In this document: positions 41,469 to 51,623 of the stretch, in pieces
Layout of the letters: each line of letters opens with the position of its first letter
Numbering within the stretch: the first letter of the stretch is position 1
Assembly (NCBI GenBank): GCA_036877525.1
Contig: JAZGTH010000002.1
Location: 5,564,501-5,628,500, forward strand
DNA length: 64,000 nucleotides
From: Chromobotia macracanthus
Taxonomy: Eukaryota; Chordata; Actinopteri; Cypriniformes; Botiidae
Direction of reading: 5' to 3'
Translations under genes and position numbers: made by a program
The notes under the pieces: generated by a model
Databases searched by the model: none
The model's input: the letters and a program-made list of their open reading frames with translations, nothing else
Told to the model about the DNA's origin: nothing

Positions 41469-44400
41469 AAGTTATTATATATTATATATCTAAAAAAATA
41501 AAATAAAATTAGATAAAATTTGTAAGTTGCACTTGCAGAGTTGTATTCTTAATCTGGATGTGTTTAAATTCTAAGCAGCTGTTGTAAGAACAAGCTACAA
41601 ATGCTTCACCATCTTTCTGTTTACAGATGTGACACACAAACTGACATTTCCCATTAATTAGACCTGACAGCACAAATTGTGAATCATTATTATAAACTTA
41701 TTGTAGCGAATCAGGGTAAGGTATGGTCTGTTATGTTATCAACTGTTATTTGTTCTTTTTGTTCTTAACCAAAGAAGTTATAGATTGCAGCTTTAATGAA
41801 TTGCACTCAATCACTTGTTGGCATACCTGCAGTGTACATCCAGACGACAGGTGTTGCGCAGCTGTAGACAATTTGGTTTGTTCTTGTCCTGGTATGAGCA
41901 GTGGGGTACAATGGTTTGTCGTCTTCTCTCGGCACAGGCCTGGTCCTTGCAGGAGCAGAAGAGCAGCCCGTAACTGTATTGCGTGTCAACACGCTCAAAG
42001 AATTGCCGCAAGGCCTTGTGGCAGCGCTTTCTGTTGCAGCTTTCCTGTGATTGAGACTGCGTCTGTGAGGGCTGCTGCCCCTGCACCTGTGCGCGGTTGC
42101 AGGTGGAGATGTAGTTGGAGCGTTGGCGCTTGCAGTTCTCATTCAGGTTGCAGGCTTTGGTGGCATCTAGGCAGGGGTTACATGGGCGACTGGGATCTGA
42201 GCAGTGCGGCTGGCCTTTACCAGTGCCAGAATGTATGCCTACGAGAGAAGGGCAGGCAAAGATAAATATGATAGAATGCAAAGAAAGTTTGTGAGGTTGT
42301 TACGAAGGGTGTAAAAGAGGAATTAAGAGTGGGCGTGCATAAAAAATAAGCATGAATTGATCAAACGTATAGGGAATGCACCATAAGTTACTTTGAATAA
42401 AAGCATATGCCTTTACTGATTAATAAGTCATCAGACTCCAAGCAATTAGGGGGTGTCACATAATTGATTTCATAAGGGGCACACATGGAAAAGTTTGGCT
42501 TCATTGGTGGACTAGTCAAGATATGATATAAGGTATAAGACACAATAGTGCTGTGGTACATTTTTGCAAAGAGACCTGCATATTATAATGGATCTAATAT
42601 ATAATTTTGTTAAAATAAACCAAGGAAAATTGCAACTGAAGTTGACAGCCATTGAGTGCATTTTTTATTGTATTGAGCATATTTGACATTTTGATGAAAA
42701 CTCCTTTTGTGTTCCGCAGGGACAAACGTAATGAATGTTTGAGTGACTTGAGGGTGGGCAGATGATGACAAAATCAGTTTAAAGCAAATTATCTGCAGAA
42801 AGACTCTATTATACTGACCAAATGTAGACATGTGAATGCATGATTTCTGCCACCACAATGTTTTAGACAAACACGTTTAACACATTTTACAAAGATACAA
42901 AGCTGCTTTCAAAATGCACTTGGCTCAAGAATCTGAGGAGGCAAGTTTGAATGAGCATGATGATTTTACAAGCAATTAAGTCAAAGCTCCTTTTCTGACT
43001 GAGATGCTCATAAACCTTCACAGCCTTTCTTCCCTGTTCTCAGAATTTTGACAACTATGAAACCCTAAGTGAGGATTGTATGAAACAGGGCTGTGGATAA
43101 TCCCATGCAATCCTGACCACTCTCAGAACGAGGTCCTGACAAAAGAATGCATGCAAAACATTAGTAGTACCTTTTCTAAAACTACAATAAATTTAAATGC
43201 ATTATCTTAAATCTTACTGAAACCTTATTACCAGGGATTCATTTGTGCCAGAAAAAGAATTTGGTGCATATTTTAGTAAATCCACCAGCATCAAGCATCA
43301 CTAAAAAAATATGTTGTGACCTGTACATTTAAATGTAACAAGAATAACGTCAAAGGTTGTTACATGCACACACAAACACAAGCTGTTTCTTGAGTTCCTG
43401 TTCTGTCTCAACAGTACTTTTTTGCATTAATGGAGGTACAAATTTAGGCACATTATTCACACTTTAATTTACCCCCCAGTGCACACAACTGATTCACAAT
43501 GCAGTGTCCCAATCACATTCCAACCAATGATATTGGTGATAAGGTGATAAGGTGACACACTGAGTTACACCCATCTAATTTGCATAATGTGTCAATACAA
43601 CAAGTAATAATTCAGGCATTGATAATGGGAAAACGGCTTGATGGTTAAATGTAAGTAAATGATTATTTTAAGAAACTTGCTAAACTGCTTGTCATTTAAG
43701 TGGGAATTGCCTTTGTCTGGGACATTATTTACAACAAAAACTGCTTAACACTACTGAAACCTCCGGTATTGTGTAGTGCAAAAGTCTCAATAAAGAAAAA
43801 AATCAATAATTAAATTTAAGACAAAAAAGTGGAAAAACGGAAAACACAAACATTTATACAGCTGTGTGACATCTTTAAAAGTGTTTGCTCAAGGCACCTG
43901 AATGAAGCATGCAGGGCATCTGAGAGGTATCAACTGGAGACTGAGGTAGTGCTCTGGACCTCTAAAAGTCTATGAAGGTCGGTATTGATATGTTGCCCTA
44001 ATGGCGTCTCTAGCCTTGACTGTTCTTGTGATTGGAGAGAGAGGGTGAGTGAGGAAGAGAGCGAGAGAACTAATAAAACCCAGTGGGTGTTGGTATAACT
44101 TTGAGAACAGATGGTTTATCAGACCCCTTGCGGAGAGCAAAAGATGAATTTCATTCTGAATGGGTTTTCGTTACTTATGAATAAAGTGCTAATGATCTAA
44201 ATGTCTGAACTGTTTACTCTAAATGAGTGGGAATTTAATATTTATGTAAATAAACAGGGAACATGCATACAAATTACCTTGTGTTATGGCAGCAAAGGAC
44301 TTAGAAAAACATTAGTGGTTTTTCGAGTACCTTTGAAGTTCTTTTGAAACTGGTTGATATTAATAACTCAATATTTGTCTCAATGTTTGTAGGAAGGGTT

Positions 44401-47400
44401 AGCTTGGAAACCGAACACAAATCATAGCTCTGAAGTATTGTATTTACACAGTAATGATTAATAATGCATGTTCTGAAGCACATCATTAATAAGACAAAAA
44501 TATTTACATCAAACAAATCCTTACTTATTAAATCCTTACTTAACCCATCTGTTTTACTGCCTTATTTGTACATTTTATGGAGATCAAATCTTTAGTTGCA
44601 CCTTCAACCTCACTGATATGAGCAAATAAGTAGTATTTTTTAGATATTTAATCATGAAATAACAGAATGCATTTGAGCTCAAGTATCGGCAGTTAAATAC
44701 AAGAGGGACGACAGCATGCAATCAATACAATTTAGCTCAGGTGAAATCAATGTAGCCTTCCTTCCTGGTAACCTCACTCTCTGAGCCTTTTTAGGCTTTA
44801 ATAAAAAGTTTAGTTTCTCAAGGACTGGAACTCCAGATCTAAAAATACTGATCTTCTCTGTATCTGAAAATATAATCACAACAAATGCTTCACTGGGCAC
44901 TATACAAACGCCAATGCTTGTAAATCTGTGAAGGTGCACATTGAGACAACAAAAGTGTCCTGTAATTGTTGCAGTCTTATGTTTCCATAATAATGATAGC
45001 CTTTGAAAAAAAAACTGACAAAAGTCATTTGCAACGATCATTTGCAAGTGTATGGCTAGCAAAGGTTACCCAGATCTAAAAATACTGTGTGGTTTCAGAG
45101 TGCTTCTAAATTTGATTTAGTGGTCCTGACTCACTCGTTGAATTGTTGTATGTGTGTGTTTGGGAGAGAGCAATTTTAGGTGTGTCTCACACAGGAGGAA
45201 GAAGTCATAAATGAGGTATGAAATTGGCTGGTGAGAATGTACATAAAAAAGCATGCTATGTCTGGAGGTCAATGCATGGTGCAGGAAAGACTGCACTCTG
45301 CGTGCACAAACATTTGCCTGGTTAAAGAAGGAACAGAAAAAAACAGGGAGATTATCTTTCTTATCTAAAATAACAAACATTGGCAAGTTAAGTGATTCGT
45401 TCTTCCTTAAAAGTGCTTATTGTATCGGTCTGGTAATCTGTAAACACTTCTTCATTTCCGGGCTGAGCAATGAATCAGCCAATGGATTAACTTTCAGATC
45501 AAATGCTCTTATTTTTGGTGGTGAAAGTGGGGGTCTGTAAGGTTGCTGTTTGAAACTTAGGCCACTCCCACACATAGAAAGCAAGTCATTACACACTGAT
45601 GGATTTGGTGGCTGCGAAAACTATTTGGATAATTGTTCATTTGCTGTTTAAGTTTAGTTGTTTACTTATCATTAATTATGTTATGAACTAACAATAACAG
45701 TTTTTGAGTTCATCTTAGTATATGAAAATAACCCTGCTCTTAGTCATACAGGTTGTTTACTCTTACAATCAAATTATTGCAACAAATAGCATGTATAACA
45801 TCAGATACCAATAGCAAATTTGTAAATGACCCTTAGATATGAAAAGATTCATTTTGATCACAAATACTCAATACTGAGATACAGAAAGGGAAAGTAGCAC
45901 TAAAAGAAAAGTAATTTACAATTTTCTTTTTCTCAGCAAAGACTGCTTTAGGGGTACCATGTAATTGCTTGTCAAATAACAATTGCAATCAAAACTACCC
46001 AGTTGATAGCTTGCAGGTCACAATCTTTGTCTGATAACCACTATAGCATAATGAATTTGACTTTATTATGCACATGGGTTTATTTAATGTGCAAATACTT
46101 CAAAGCACACATACTCTTCTGACCATCCACAGGTCCATAACGTGTGAATAATGAGTGTGTTTGTGTTGTACGCGGCTAAAGGGACAGCAGGTTCAGTCTG
46201 GGTTATTCATGGCTCTTGGCACTAGCTGTTGATTGCAATTAGGAGAAGTGCCACAGTTTAGATGTAATCTCCTCTGCAGTGCATGAGCTCGTTAGAAAGT
46301 CTTTATCTTTTGCTGTCGCTGTTAGGGGAAGCAATCCCTCTTCTCATTTCTTATTTTTCTTTCTATTAAAATACTTATTTGGTTAAGACAGAAAGAGACA
46401 GATCAAAAGTTTTTCAGTCTTTGTACAAAATGGGGGGCATCGGAGAAAGAGGTCATATTGTAAAATTTTTGAATGTTTAATTTTTTCCCTCAGGGCTAGA
46501 TAATGTAAATACATTTTCAGGGGGTTATTAAAAGGTCATGATATAGCTTTGACAATTTTCCACCATCCTTTTTGACTTTTAAAAAAACAATGTCATTTTT
46601 TTGCACAAATATTTCTTTGGTGTTCTATTGGCAATATCATGCGCCCCAAAATGTGAAATGACTGGGTATCACCGCACTACTTAGCTAGCATTAAAGTTCA
46701 GCTTCCAAGTTCAAAACTTATCTATGACAATTCCAATAACATGTGAAGGCATCTTTATTTGTGAGCTGCTTACTGACAATATAATTTTAAAATAAAAGTT
46801 ACAAAGATTTACAAAACAGTGCATGCTGAGAAATGCCACACTGTTACGCAGGACTAAAGACCATTCATTTCTAGCAGTACAATAACTCAAAAAAATCTGT
46901 AAGGGAAAAAATCAAGTATAAAATTGATTCCTCATGAACTGACTCATTTAATTCTCTGTGTGTACTTCTACAGTCCAAAACCCTGTTAAACTTTCAAACT
47001 TTAAGCACAAAATGCAAAGCCACCATGTTGCTGCTGCTTTAATCATCAGTGGCTATAACACATTTGCTTGTAACTGCAACTATATCTCATTCCCTGCTGA
47101 CAGTGATGCCACATGGTAAACAAAGTCTCATTATATTTCTCTCTTGAAGGGGCATAAAGACAACAGTGAAGTATACATTTGAAATGTGCTTTTACAGTTA
47201 ATATAGAAGGCAGTAAAAGAAAGTAAAACAATATATGTGCAAGATAATAGAAATAAGAGAGAAGATAATAATGTTTTTAACTGAGGTTGTGTTGGGTAAA
47301 ACAGTAATTTCCCTTTGAAAGAAGAGAAATTTGCATGGAGGGAAAGAGGGGCAGGAAGAGGGACACAAAGTGAATTGGTCTCTGTGGATGAAGGTTACAC

Positions 47401-49598
47401 TTTACACTCTGACTTGTAAAAAATCTTTATAGTTGTGCACAAGTTTGTCAATATATCCTAGGAATATATGCATTTTGCAACATTTAGAATTAGAATTTCC
47501 TAGAAGCGTAATACATAAGAATTTCCATAGTCATTTTTCCATAGTCACATTTAACATGTGTGTGTTAGAGTTTGGACATGTAAATGCATTTTAAAAAAGT
47601 TAACTAAAGATAACTTTATCATTACACTGTTTTTGAGGACATTTAGGAAACACTTATATCCAAAGCAACTTGCAGTGCATTGAATGGATATGTTTAATCA
47701 GGTTGTGCTTTCCCTGGTAATCAGACCTAGAACCTTGGCATTGCTAGAGCCCAATTTTGTTACAGAAACATATATTTGTAGCACATTTTTATTAGTCTTT
47801 GCTAATTTCAGTCAGAAATCTACACACTGCTATCACTGACTCTGCATGCTGTCTTAGGGCATCGCTACAAATATAGCTTTTACTTCACTCTTCCATAAGG
47901 GCTCAGCCCAGCAATACACCCAGTCATTTTCAATACGAATTTCAGAATAGAGAAAAGGCTTGTAAAAATATGGCCACAATGAATCACAAACATTAAGGTA
48001 TTTAACAGTTGAACTGCATAAATTATCTCATTTAATATGACTTTAATGACAAACAGTGATATTTCAATTTCTTATGTCTTCCATCATGCACAAGGTAAAG
48101 TACATTATCATAAAATTGAAAACACTGAGAGTCAATCCCAGCCATTTATTGCCCCTTTACCTATGTGCATGTTGTGCAAATATGGGTGTGTATTTGTTGT
48201 TTAGCTTTGTTTATGGGTTTCTGTGCATGAGCATATGCATGTAGCTGCTGCATGTTCTGAATATGGAGCATATTACTCCTCATAAACTCCTGTCTTTATT
48301 ACATTCACTGTTATTAGCTTTCCTTCTTTGGCCTGTTGTGACAGTAATAGCCGGTTATGACTACAGAAGTGGACCTCAGAGGAAAATCAACACGCTATGC
48401 TGATATGCTAAACACCAGCAATGGTTATGAAGAAATGACCATCGTTCAAACTGCCAGTCTGTACACGGTTTTACTGGCACAAACCTTTGATCAGAAGGAA
48501 CAGAAAATCTACATGCCTGTCAGTCAATATAACAAATATGGCCGTTAAGGGCCATGTTGTTCAGAATGTGATTGTGATCTCATACTAAACCAAAGATTTT
48601 CCTTTCCCAAACATTTAATTTTTAAGTGTGAATAAGTAAAAACTCAAAATTCATGTTGAGTTTGATTATGCAAGCTAGTGCTCAAAGGGAAGCTAGTGCT
48701 CACTGCGTTGCTCACAGTGGCCACTGTGCATTAAGTGCCTCTGAATGGTCTTGATTTATTTCAGTGTACATTTATTCTGTGCATTGATTAGCATAAAACC
48801 TTAAATTTTCTGTAGCAGGACATTGGAAAATATTAGACATGCACAGCATCATTGTCAGAATCATTTAAAATGCATTTAATTACTTAGCATACTACAAAGA
48901 TCTCTAATCTAATCTTCATACAGTACTTCTACAGTAATCTTCTACAATACCACAGTTTTATCACGTGATTTATTATTTCCTGTCTGTGCAACCACTAACT
49001 ATAAATAACCCCAACATTTAATCTCTATTCATAGTGGTTGATTATTACAACATTAGTATTGTAAATTGTAGTTAAAAATCTAATTAATTTTAGCATTCAT
49101 TCATTAACACCATACAAAAATTGAGCAAACAGCTCAACCTACTGCTGTCAGCTACATTTTGCCTTAACAACAAAATGTTCACTAAATGCCAAGATTCCTA
49201 CTTTATACTCCCAAAAAAGAGAGATGAGAAAAGAACAGATGGGTTTTTAAAGACCATAGTGCCCAAAAGGTTTAATCTAATTTATATTCCTCAACTTGCT
49301 ACTTTTTTTTAAATGATGAAAAAAGATGATGGCTTATTCTTGTGGAAAGCGCTTTTGCTTGCCAGGCTTGAGGGATTTGTCAAAAGAAATGAAAAAGAAA
49401 GGGAACGAGGAGGAGAGCAGATCTCCTCTTAATAGAGTCTTCAGAAACACCTGAAATGACCCATGAAAGAGTCTTATGTCATATAAAAAGTTGTGTCATA
49501 TTTCAGGCAGACAAATATTTCTCACCCTGGCCTGATATCTATCAAACAGGGCACAGAGGGTGAATGTGAGGGTGGAGCTCTGATAACTACACCTTTGC

Positions 49599-49653
<55 letters not shown>

Positions 49654-51623
49654 ATATTACATATATATAAATCATTTAGCAGTAATCTCACACTCAGGGT
49701 TTACTTGGCTTAAACATCTGGTTATTGGGCCATTAACAATTAGTTAATGGACGAGTTTTCCACCCTGAATGGCAAAACACCAGAAACTTTGAAATGAATA
49801 TCTCCCTTATGATTCATCAAAAAATCCCTCTTAGCCTGTTAGCCAGCTTAATGAAATGCATGTTTTGATGTTCTTAAACATTCCTTGTATACTGTGAGAG
49901 GAATTAATTAAAAACAAAATGCACCTGCCCATAGCACAGTTTAGTTGCATGTTATCTACATTGTTTTGGCACCTGAATCACCAAAAGAATTATGAAAAAT
50001 CAGGTAAAACAGCCCAAGCGCACACAAATTAAATGCTGAACACAATTCCCAAGTCTTGATCTTATGGATGGGTTCTGGTTGCTAGGTTGCAGAAGATGCA
50101 GCTAGGTTGCTAGGTTTCAGTAAGCTGGATTGCATAAATAAAACTTTTTTAAAATGAAATACAGTACACAATAAACATTGCTATCAAATTACTGATAGCA
50201 AGGAAACATTAGCCACACACTGTTGGTTCCAGTAATGGATGAACTGTGGGTTATGTATCACGGCAACAAGAGCACTAAGGGGTCAGACTTAATGTTGCCA
50301 CATCCTAAATATAGCATACAGGGCTGTTCCACTTCCAGATCAGCAGAGATTCTGCCAGGGTGAGGGTCTGCCTGCTTTACCCTCAATATGTCAGTGTTAG
50401 TGCTGCGGTCCACTTGTTTTTCACACCCTCTGTAGTAAATGACCAGACATAGGCAGTTTCCAGTGATGACCTCGCCTGTCACATTAAATAAAGAAGTGCC
50501 ATCACAATCTGTGACAGTTCTGTGTGGGATGCAATAACTCAGGCCCCCATTTCTCCTCAGGAATTTCATTAAGATTAAAGAAGGAACTACGTTTGTTGGG
50601 TGATTGTTGGAATAAGCCTTGATTAGAATGAGCCTTGATTAAAGATTTTACTTAATAGGGTATCACTGAATATAGTTTCACAATAAAGTTATATAGTATA
50701 AGAATATAGTTTTCCCCTTAAGTGTTATCATATCAAATTTAACAAAGATGTGACAACAAAACATATAAATATGCAACAAAGCCACTAAAACCATCTTAAC
50801 TCACCTCTAATTACCAATTCACTAATAATCACTAATACCAATATACAGCAGTATTGAGCTGAATTTACACTATCATCTAATGGAGACTGTTTATGTTCCC
50901 ACATTCCCAAGATGTTTATTTATGTAAAGAAAGCAAAAAATTATGCCAACTCCAAACATCAGCTCCTTTTCACAGCAGGCCTTTGAAGACAAAAACAGTA
51001 TTATACAACAAATTGGCAAGAAGATGGATCTGGCAACCCTGTTGAATACACTGTTTTTTGCAGTGTGCATGAGATTTGTCATTCCCCGGCTATTCTTTCA
51101 GATCGGAATAAAAATGAGTAATTTTGGTTGTTCTATCCTCTGTGAGTGTCTGATAATGGATTGGAGGCAATATTTGTGTCCTCTTCTGTCTATAATGACT
51201 GCTGTCAGTGAATTAAACATTGAACTTAACTCATGCCAAGATGACAAATGCCTAGAAGTGGTTTAATTTCACTGAAATTATCATTAGCTGCTGTCTCATT
51301 TTTTTCATTTCTCTTTCAACATTTGGCTGTTGGTAAAAGAAAAAAATTAGAAAGAAGTTAACATTTAGAAGTAACAATTACAATCGCTAACAATTAGAAA
51401 CTTCTAACTGATGTGTATTGTTATGCATTGTAAAATAAGTGTTTTCATTGTTGGACTGTCTTAATTTAACATGAAAGCACATTTAAAGGTAACCAATATA
51501 CAGTATAGCACCAACAACCAAAATTTTGATGTTTACCTGAAATAATTGAGGCCAGGCGGAATGCATCTGAATGGCGATGAGGTGTCATGGGTTCATAGGG
51601 GGATGGCTCGTAAAAGTCTTCAC
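19583..51623 (-). CDS. gfra2: gfra2, GDNF family receptor alpha-2 (partial, 7 coding exons to the stop)
   Basis: GFRA2 is a GPI-anchored cell-surface receptor that binds neurturin and presents it to the RET tyrosine kinase. Seven exons on the minus strand splice with GT-AG borders and matching phases into about 362 residues. The order is: end of the D1-D2 linker (1-30), cysteine-rich domain D2 (about 52-180), D3 (about 175-265), Pro/Thr/Ser-rich stalk (266-322) and GPI signal (323-362). The assignment to GFRA2 rather than GFRA1 or GFRA3 rests on ACNLNENCK, CSCKDQACAERRRQTI, SRLADFHTNC, DMTPNYVDS, CRGSGNQEEECEKFL and NAIQAFG. Mammalian GFRA2 has about 464 residues, so roughly the first 135 (signal peptide and D1) are missing. 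The D1 exon was not found up to base 64000 and is presumably outside. A teleost may have two gfra2 copies, and which one this is cannot be told. Introns are 9298, 13208, 499, 2414, 5013 and 521 bp. Confidence 0.96.
19706..20226 (-). other. gfra2: gfra2 intron, 521 bp
   Basis: Phase-0 intron between the small stalk exon and the GPI exon, with donor gtaaga and acceptor tttacag. I see nothing else in it. Confidence 0.88.
20227..20277 (-). CDS. gfra2: gfra2 small exon: membrane-proximal stalk
   Basis: This 51-bp phase 0-0 exon lies between ttctttgcag (AG at 20279-20278) and gtaaga (from 20226). It encodes ELGEDCYPSKDYICESE, aligning with the mammalian segment EQGLKANNSKELSMCFTE (E-LG, SK and the C near the end). 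One cysteine (in EDC) has no mammalian counterpart that I know of. The exon is too short to be found by open-frame length. It is supported by splice sites, phase and position between the stalk and GPI exons. Confidence 0.9.
20901..20960. repeat. short tandem duplication
   Basis: A unit of about 29 bp (tttcagaatttacctaattt then accaagaaa) is present twice, the second copy with a two-base insertion (cctagaattt). Confidence 0.85.
22930..22962. repeat. (GA)n-rich tract
   Basis: Imperfect purine run gagagagagagaga...aaagagagaaagaaa within the 5.0-kb intron. Confidence 0.85.
24451..24471. repeat. (GT)n microsatellite
   Basis: About ten GT units following an A-rich stretch. Confidence 0.9.
25291..25454 (-). 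CDS. gfra2: gfra2 exon: end of D3 and stalk
   Basis: This 164-bp exon follows acctgcag (AG at 25456-25455) and ends at AAC before gtaagt (from 25290). It begins with two bases finishing an Arg codon, then NAIQAFGYG, the conserved end of D3 (mammalian NAIQAFGNG). The remainder is a Pro/Thr/Ser-rich, poorly conserved stalk ending in PCIISSCANLN. The Cys before ANLN corresponds to the stalk cysteine of GFRA1/2. An additional Cys occurs five residues earlier in PCIISSC, which I do not recall from the mammalian proteins. The junction is phase 0. Confidence 0.95.
26606..26679. repeat. (AT)n microsatellite, about 37 units
   Basis: Pure TA repeat. The Tyr-Ile repeat frames on both strands are artefacts of it. 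Confidence 0.97.
26775..27127. mobile_element. non-autonomous TIR element of the 'agttcaccc' cypriniform family
   Basis: The left end reads gaaatagttcacccacc then ttgaggccatccaagg. The right end reads acctacatctcgggtggcct ... aaatttttatttctggttaa then acaattcctt. In reverse complement the right end gives ggaattgtttaacc...cttaggccacccgag, matching the left end apart from an internal deletion in the left arm. The wording matches an abundant cyprinid repeat that I know from zebrafish and carp sequence. There is no coding capacity. Confidence 0.7.
27869..28009 (-). CDS. gfra2: gfra2 exon: domain D3
   Basis: This 141-bp exon (acceptor tccctgtag, AG at 28011-28010; donor gtaagt from 27868) encodes TDMTPNYVDSGYSNFTIS, then PWCTCRGSGNQEEECEKFL and QDFKENTCL. 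TPNYVDS, PWC-x-C-RGSGN and EEECEKFL are diagnostic of GFRA D3, and CRGSGN-x-EEECEKFL is closest to GFRA2. An N-glycosylation sequon NFT lies at about residues 218-220. The exon is separated from the upstream one by only 499 bp of intron. Confidence 0.96.
28010..28508 (-). other. gfra2: gfra2 intron, 499 bp
   Basis: Short intron between the D2-D3 junction exon and the D3 exon. Bases 28190-28228 (gaatagttcactgaaaactg then tcattatttgct) look like a degenerate end of a cypriniform 'agttcaccc' element. Confidence 0.85.
28509..28618 (-). CDS. gfra2: gfra2 exon: D2-D3 junction
   Basis: This 110-bp exon starts after ttctggcaag (AG at 28620-28619) and ends before gtgagt (from 28508). The first base completes an Arg codon begun in the D2 exon (AG|G), giving ...HC-R-SRLADFHTNC. 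Two further pieces, SSCLNDDYQACLASYTRLI, match the GFRA2 pattern SSC/TSC-x-DNYQACLGSYAGMIG. Cysteine spacing is conserved. No indels relative to the family are apparent. Confidence 0.96.
29059..29099. repeat. (CT)n microsatellite
   Basis: About 20 CT units within the 13.2-kb intron. Confidence 0.95.
30763..30905. repeat. inverted repeat with arms of about 35 bp, DIRS-associated
   Basis: The left arm aagttacaactgtaacctct...gttccctaatggagg pairs with the right arm ccctccatcagggaac...gtcgtaaccgatatg around a centre of about 75 bases. Such palindromic units flank or terminate DIRS-type copies in fish, and this one sits next to the recombinase remnant. Confidence 0.7.
31212..31472 (-). pseudogene. 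tyrosine recombinase C-terminal fragment (DIRS-type)
   Basis: This 86-codon fragment has no real start. It contains YTRQVASSWALTNGASLTDI followed by CKAVGWVALNTFSKFYNL. Members of the DIRS/Ngaro recombinase family typically read HSTRGVASSWA...LADICRAAGWATPNTFARFY. The catalytic Arg (residue 19), the Trp of the GW pair (42) and the nucleophilic Tyr (52) are visible. The His of HxxR is replaced by Tyr (16). The upstream part of the enzyme is lost to frameshifts. Confidence 0.8.
33480..33740 (+). repeat. dispersed cypriniform repeat, copy A
   Basis: It contains 'tgctccaaacccgtatgact', 'ctggtcgctttctcccatgc', 'gatccatacaactcaagcat' and 'ccaagtcttctaagccaca', the usual wording of an abundant cyprinid element. 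It aligns, with many mismatches, to 52815-53085 in the same orientation. Confidence 0.7.
36056..36078 (-). other. C-run cluster, potential G-quadruplex on the minus strand
   Basis: Runs of 6, 5, 4 and 4 C separated by 2, 1 and 1 bases give four G-runs of at least four on the gene strand. It lies 136 bp from an (AT)n tract. Confidence 0.6.
36215..36278. repeat. (AT)n microsatellite
   Basis: About 26 AT units, then aatt and a second short AT run. Confidence 0.95.
38290..38430 (-). repeat. tRNA-derived SINE-like segment
   Basis: On the minus strand the text reads gctgtggcttagcaattagt ... gctctctagacattgagctg ... gtgagttcaaatcacttg. There is a TGGCTTAG-type A box and a GAGTTCAAATC B box spaced as in tRNA-derived heads with a long variable arm. 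It is degenerate and not a functional tRNA. Confidence 0.45.
40171..40205. repeat. (CA)-rich short tract
   Basis: Imperfect cacacac run in the 13.2-kb intron. Confidence 0.7.
41385..41462. repeat. (AT)n microsatellite, about 38 units
   Basis: Pure AT repeat ending 364 bp from the D2 exon border, on the acceptor-distal side of the 13.2-kb intron (next to its donor end on the gene strand). Confidence 0.97.
41827..42238 (-). CDS. gfra2: gfra2 exon: cysteine-rich domain D2
   Basis: This 412-bp exon (acceptor ctcgtag, AG at 42240-42239; donor gtatgc from 41826) encodes most of D2, the ligand-binding domain of the family. Visible landmarks are CLDATKACNLNENCK, CNRKRCHKALRQFFERV, LLFCSCKDQACAERRRQTI and CSYQDKNKPNCLQLRNTC. 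The RRRQT stretch (about residues 134-138 of the visible protein) is a family hallmark. DQACAERRRQT points to GFRA2, while TIVP resembles GFRA1. Two oddities: a Gln/Ser-rich loop of about 18 residues (79-96) stands where mammalian GFRA2 has about 7, and two extra cysteines (42 and 49) lie just before the first D2 cysteine. GC content and CpG use are higher here than in the flanking introns. The 180-codon open frame on the opposite strand is an antisense shadow. Confidence 0.97.
42694..42784 (-). repeat. cypriniform 'ctcaccctcatgtcgttcc' repeat fragment
   Basis: On the minus strand it reads ...gattttgtcatcatctgccc, accctcaagtcactc ... cctgcggaacacaaaaggag, the start of the same abundant family as the copies at 33480 and 52815, here in opposite orientation. 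Confidence 0.65.
47637..47770 (-). mobile_element. degenerate tRNA-derived SINE
   Basis: Read on the minus strand it has a tRNA-like head (gtttctgtaacaaaattggg, ctctagcaatgccaaggttc, taggtctgattaccaggga, a mutated B box). A short body follows and then the tail gcaagttgctttggatataa gtgtttcctaaatg. This tail is a diverged version of the one at 13381-13428. The whole order matches a common teleost SINE. Confidence 0.75.
49603..49651. repeat. (AT)n microsatellite
   Basis: About 24 TA units in the 9.3-kb intron. Confidence 0.96.
51537..51623 (-). CDS. gfra2: gfra2 exon: linker between D1 and D2
   Basis: This 87-bp exon is bounded by the acceptor ccttttag (AG at 51625-51624) and the donor gtaaac (from 51536). 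It enters with two bases of a split Gly codon and leaves with one base of the next. It encodes EDFYEPSPYEPMTPHRHSDAFRLASIIS, whose core YEPSPYEP and AFRLASI match the GFRA2 segment that follows the D1 domain (human EEFYEASPYEPV...IFRLASI). It is the most 5' exon visible. The preceding large exon with the D1 cysteines should lie at higher coordinates outside the window. In mammals exons around this point are subject to alternative splicing that removes D1, which cannot be judged here. Confidence 0.93.

Larger units (their letters stand above)
28619..41826 (-). other. gfra2: gfra2 intron, 13.2 kb
   Basis: Intron between the D2 exon and the D2-D3 junction exon, phase 2. It contains a (CT)n tract, a DIRS-like retrotransposon remnant (30763-31700), a dispersed cypriniform repeat (33480-33740), a C-run cluster with an (AT)n tract (36056-36278), a tRNA-derived SINE-like piece (38290-38430) and a long (AT)n tract (41385-41462). 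Balanced-composition patches at 34100-34330 and 38930-39180 could be conserved non-coding elements. No further exon is recognised. Confidence 0.8.
42239..51536 (-). other. gfra2: gfra2 intron, 9.3 kb
   Basis: Phase-1 intron between the linker exon and the D2 exon. It holds a cypriniform repeat fragment (42694-42784), a degenerate SINE (47637-47770), an (AT)n tract (49603-49651) and a small internal repeat near 50068-50120 (gctaggttgc repeated). No other exon is seen. Confidence 0.82.

Noticed and set aside
41807..42142. 111-codon minus-strand frame overlapping the D2 exon
   Set aside because: It is a shifted-frame shadow of the same exon, Ala/Thr/Arg-rich with no family resemblance.
41723..42265. 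180-codon plus-strand open frame
   Set aside because: It is the antisense shadow of the gfra2 D2 exon. The minus-strand reading has clear family motifs and splice sites.
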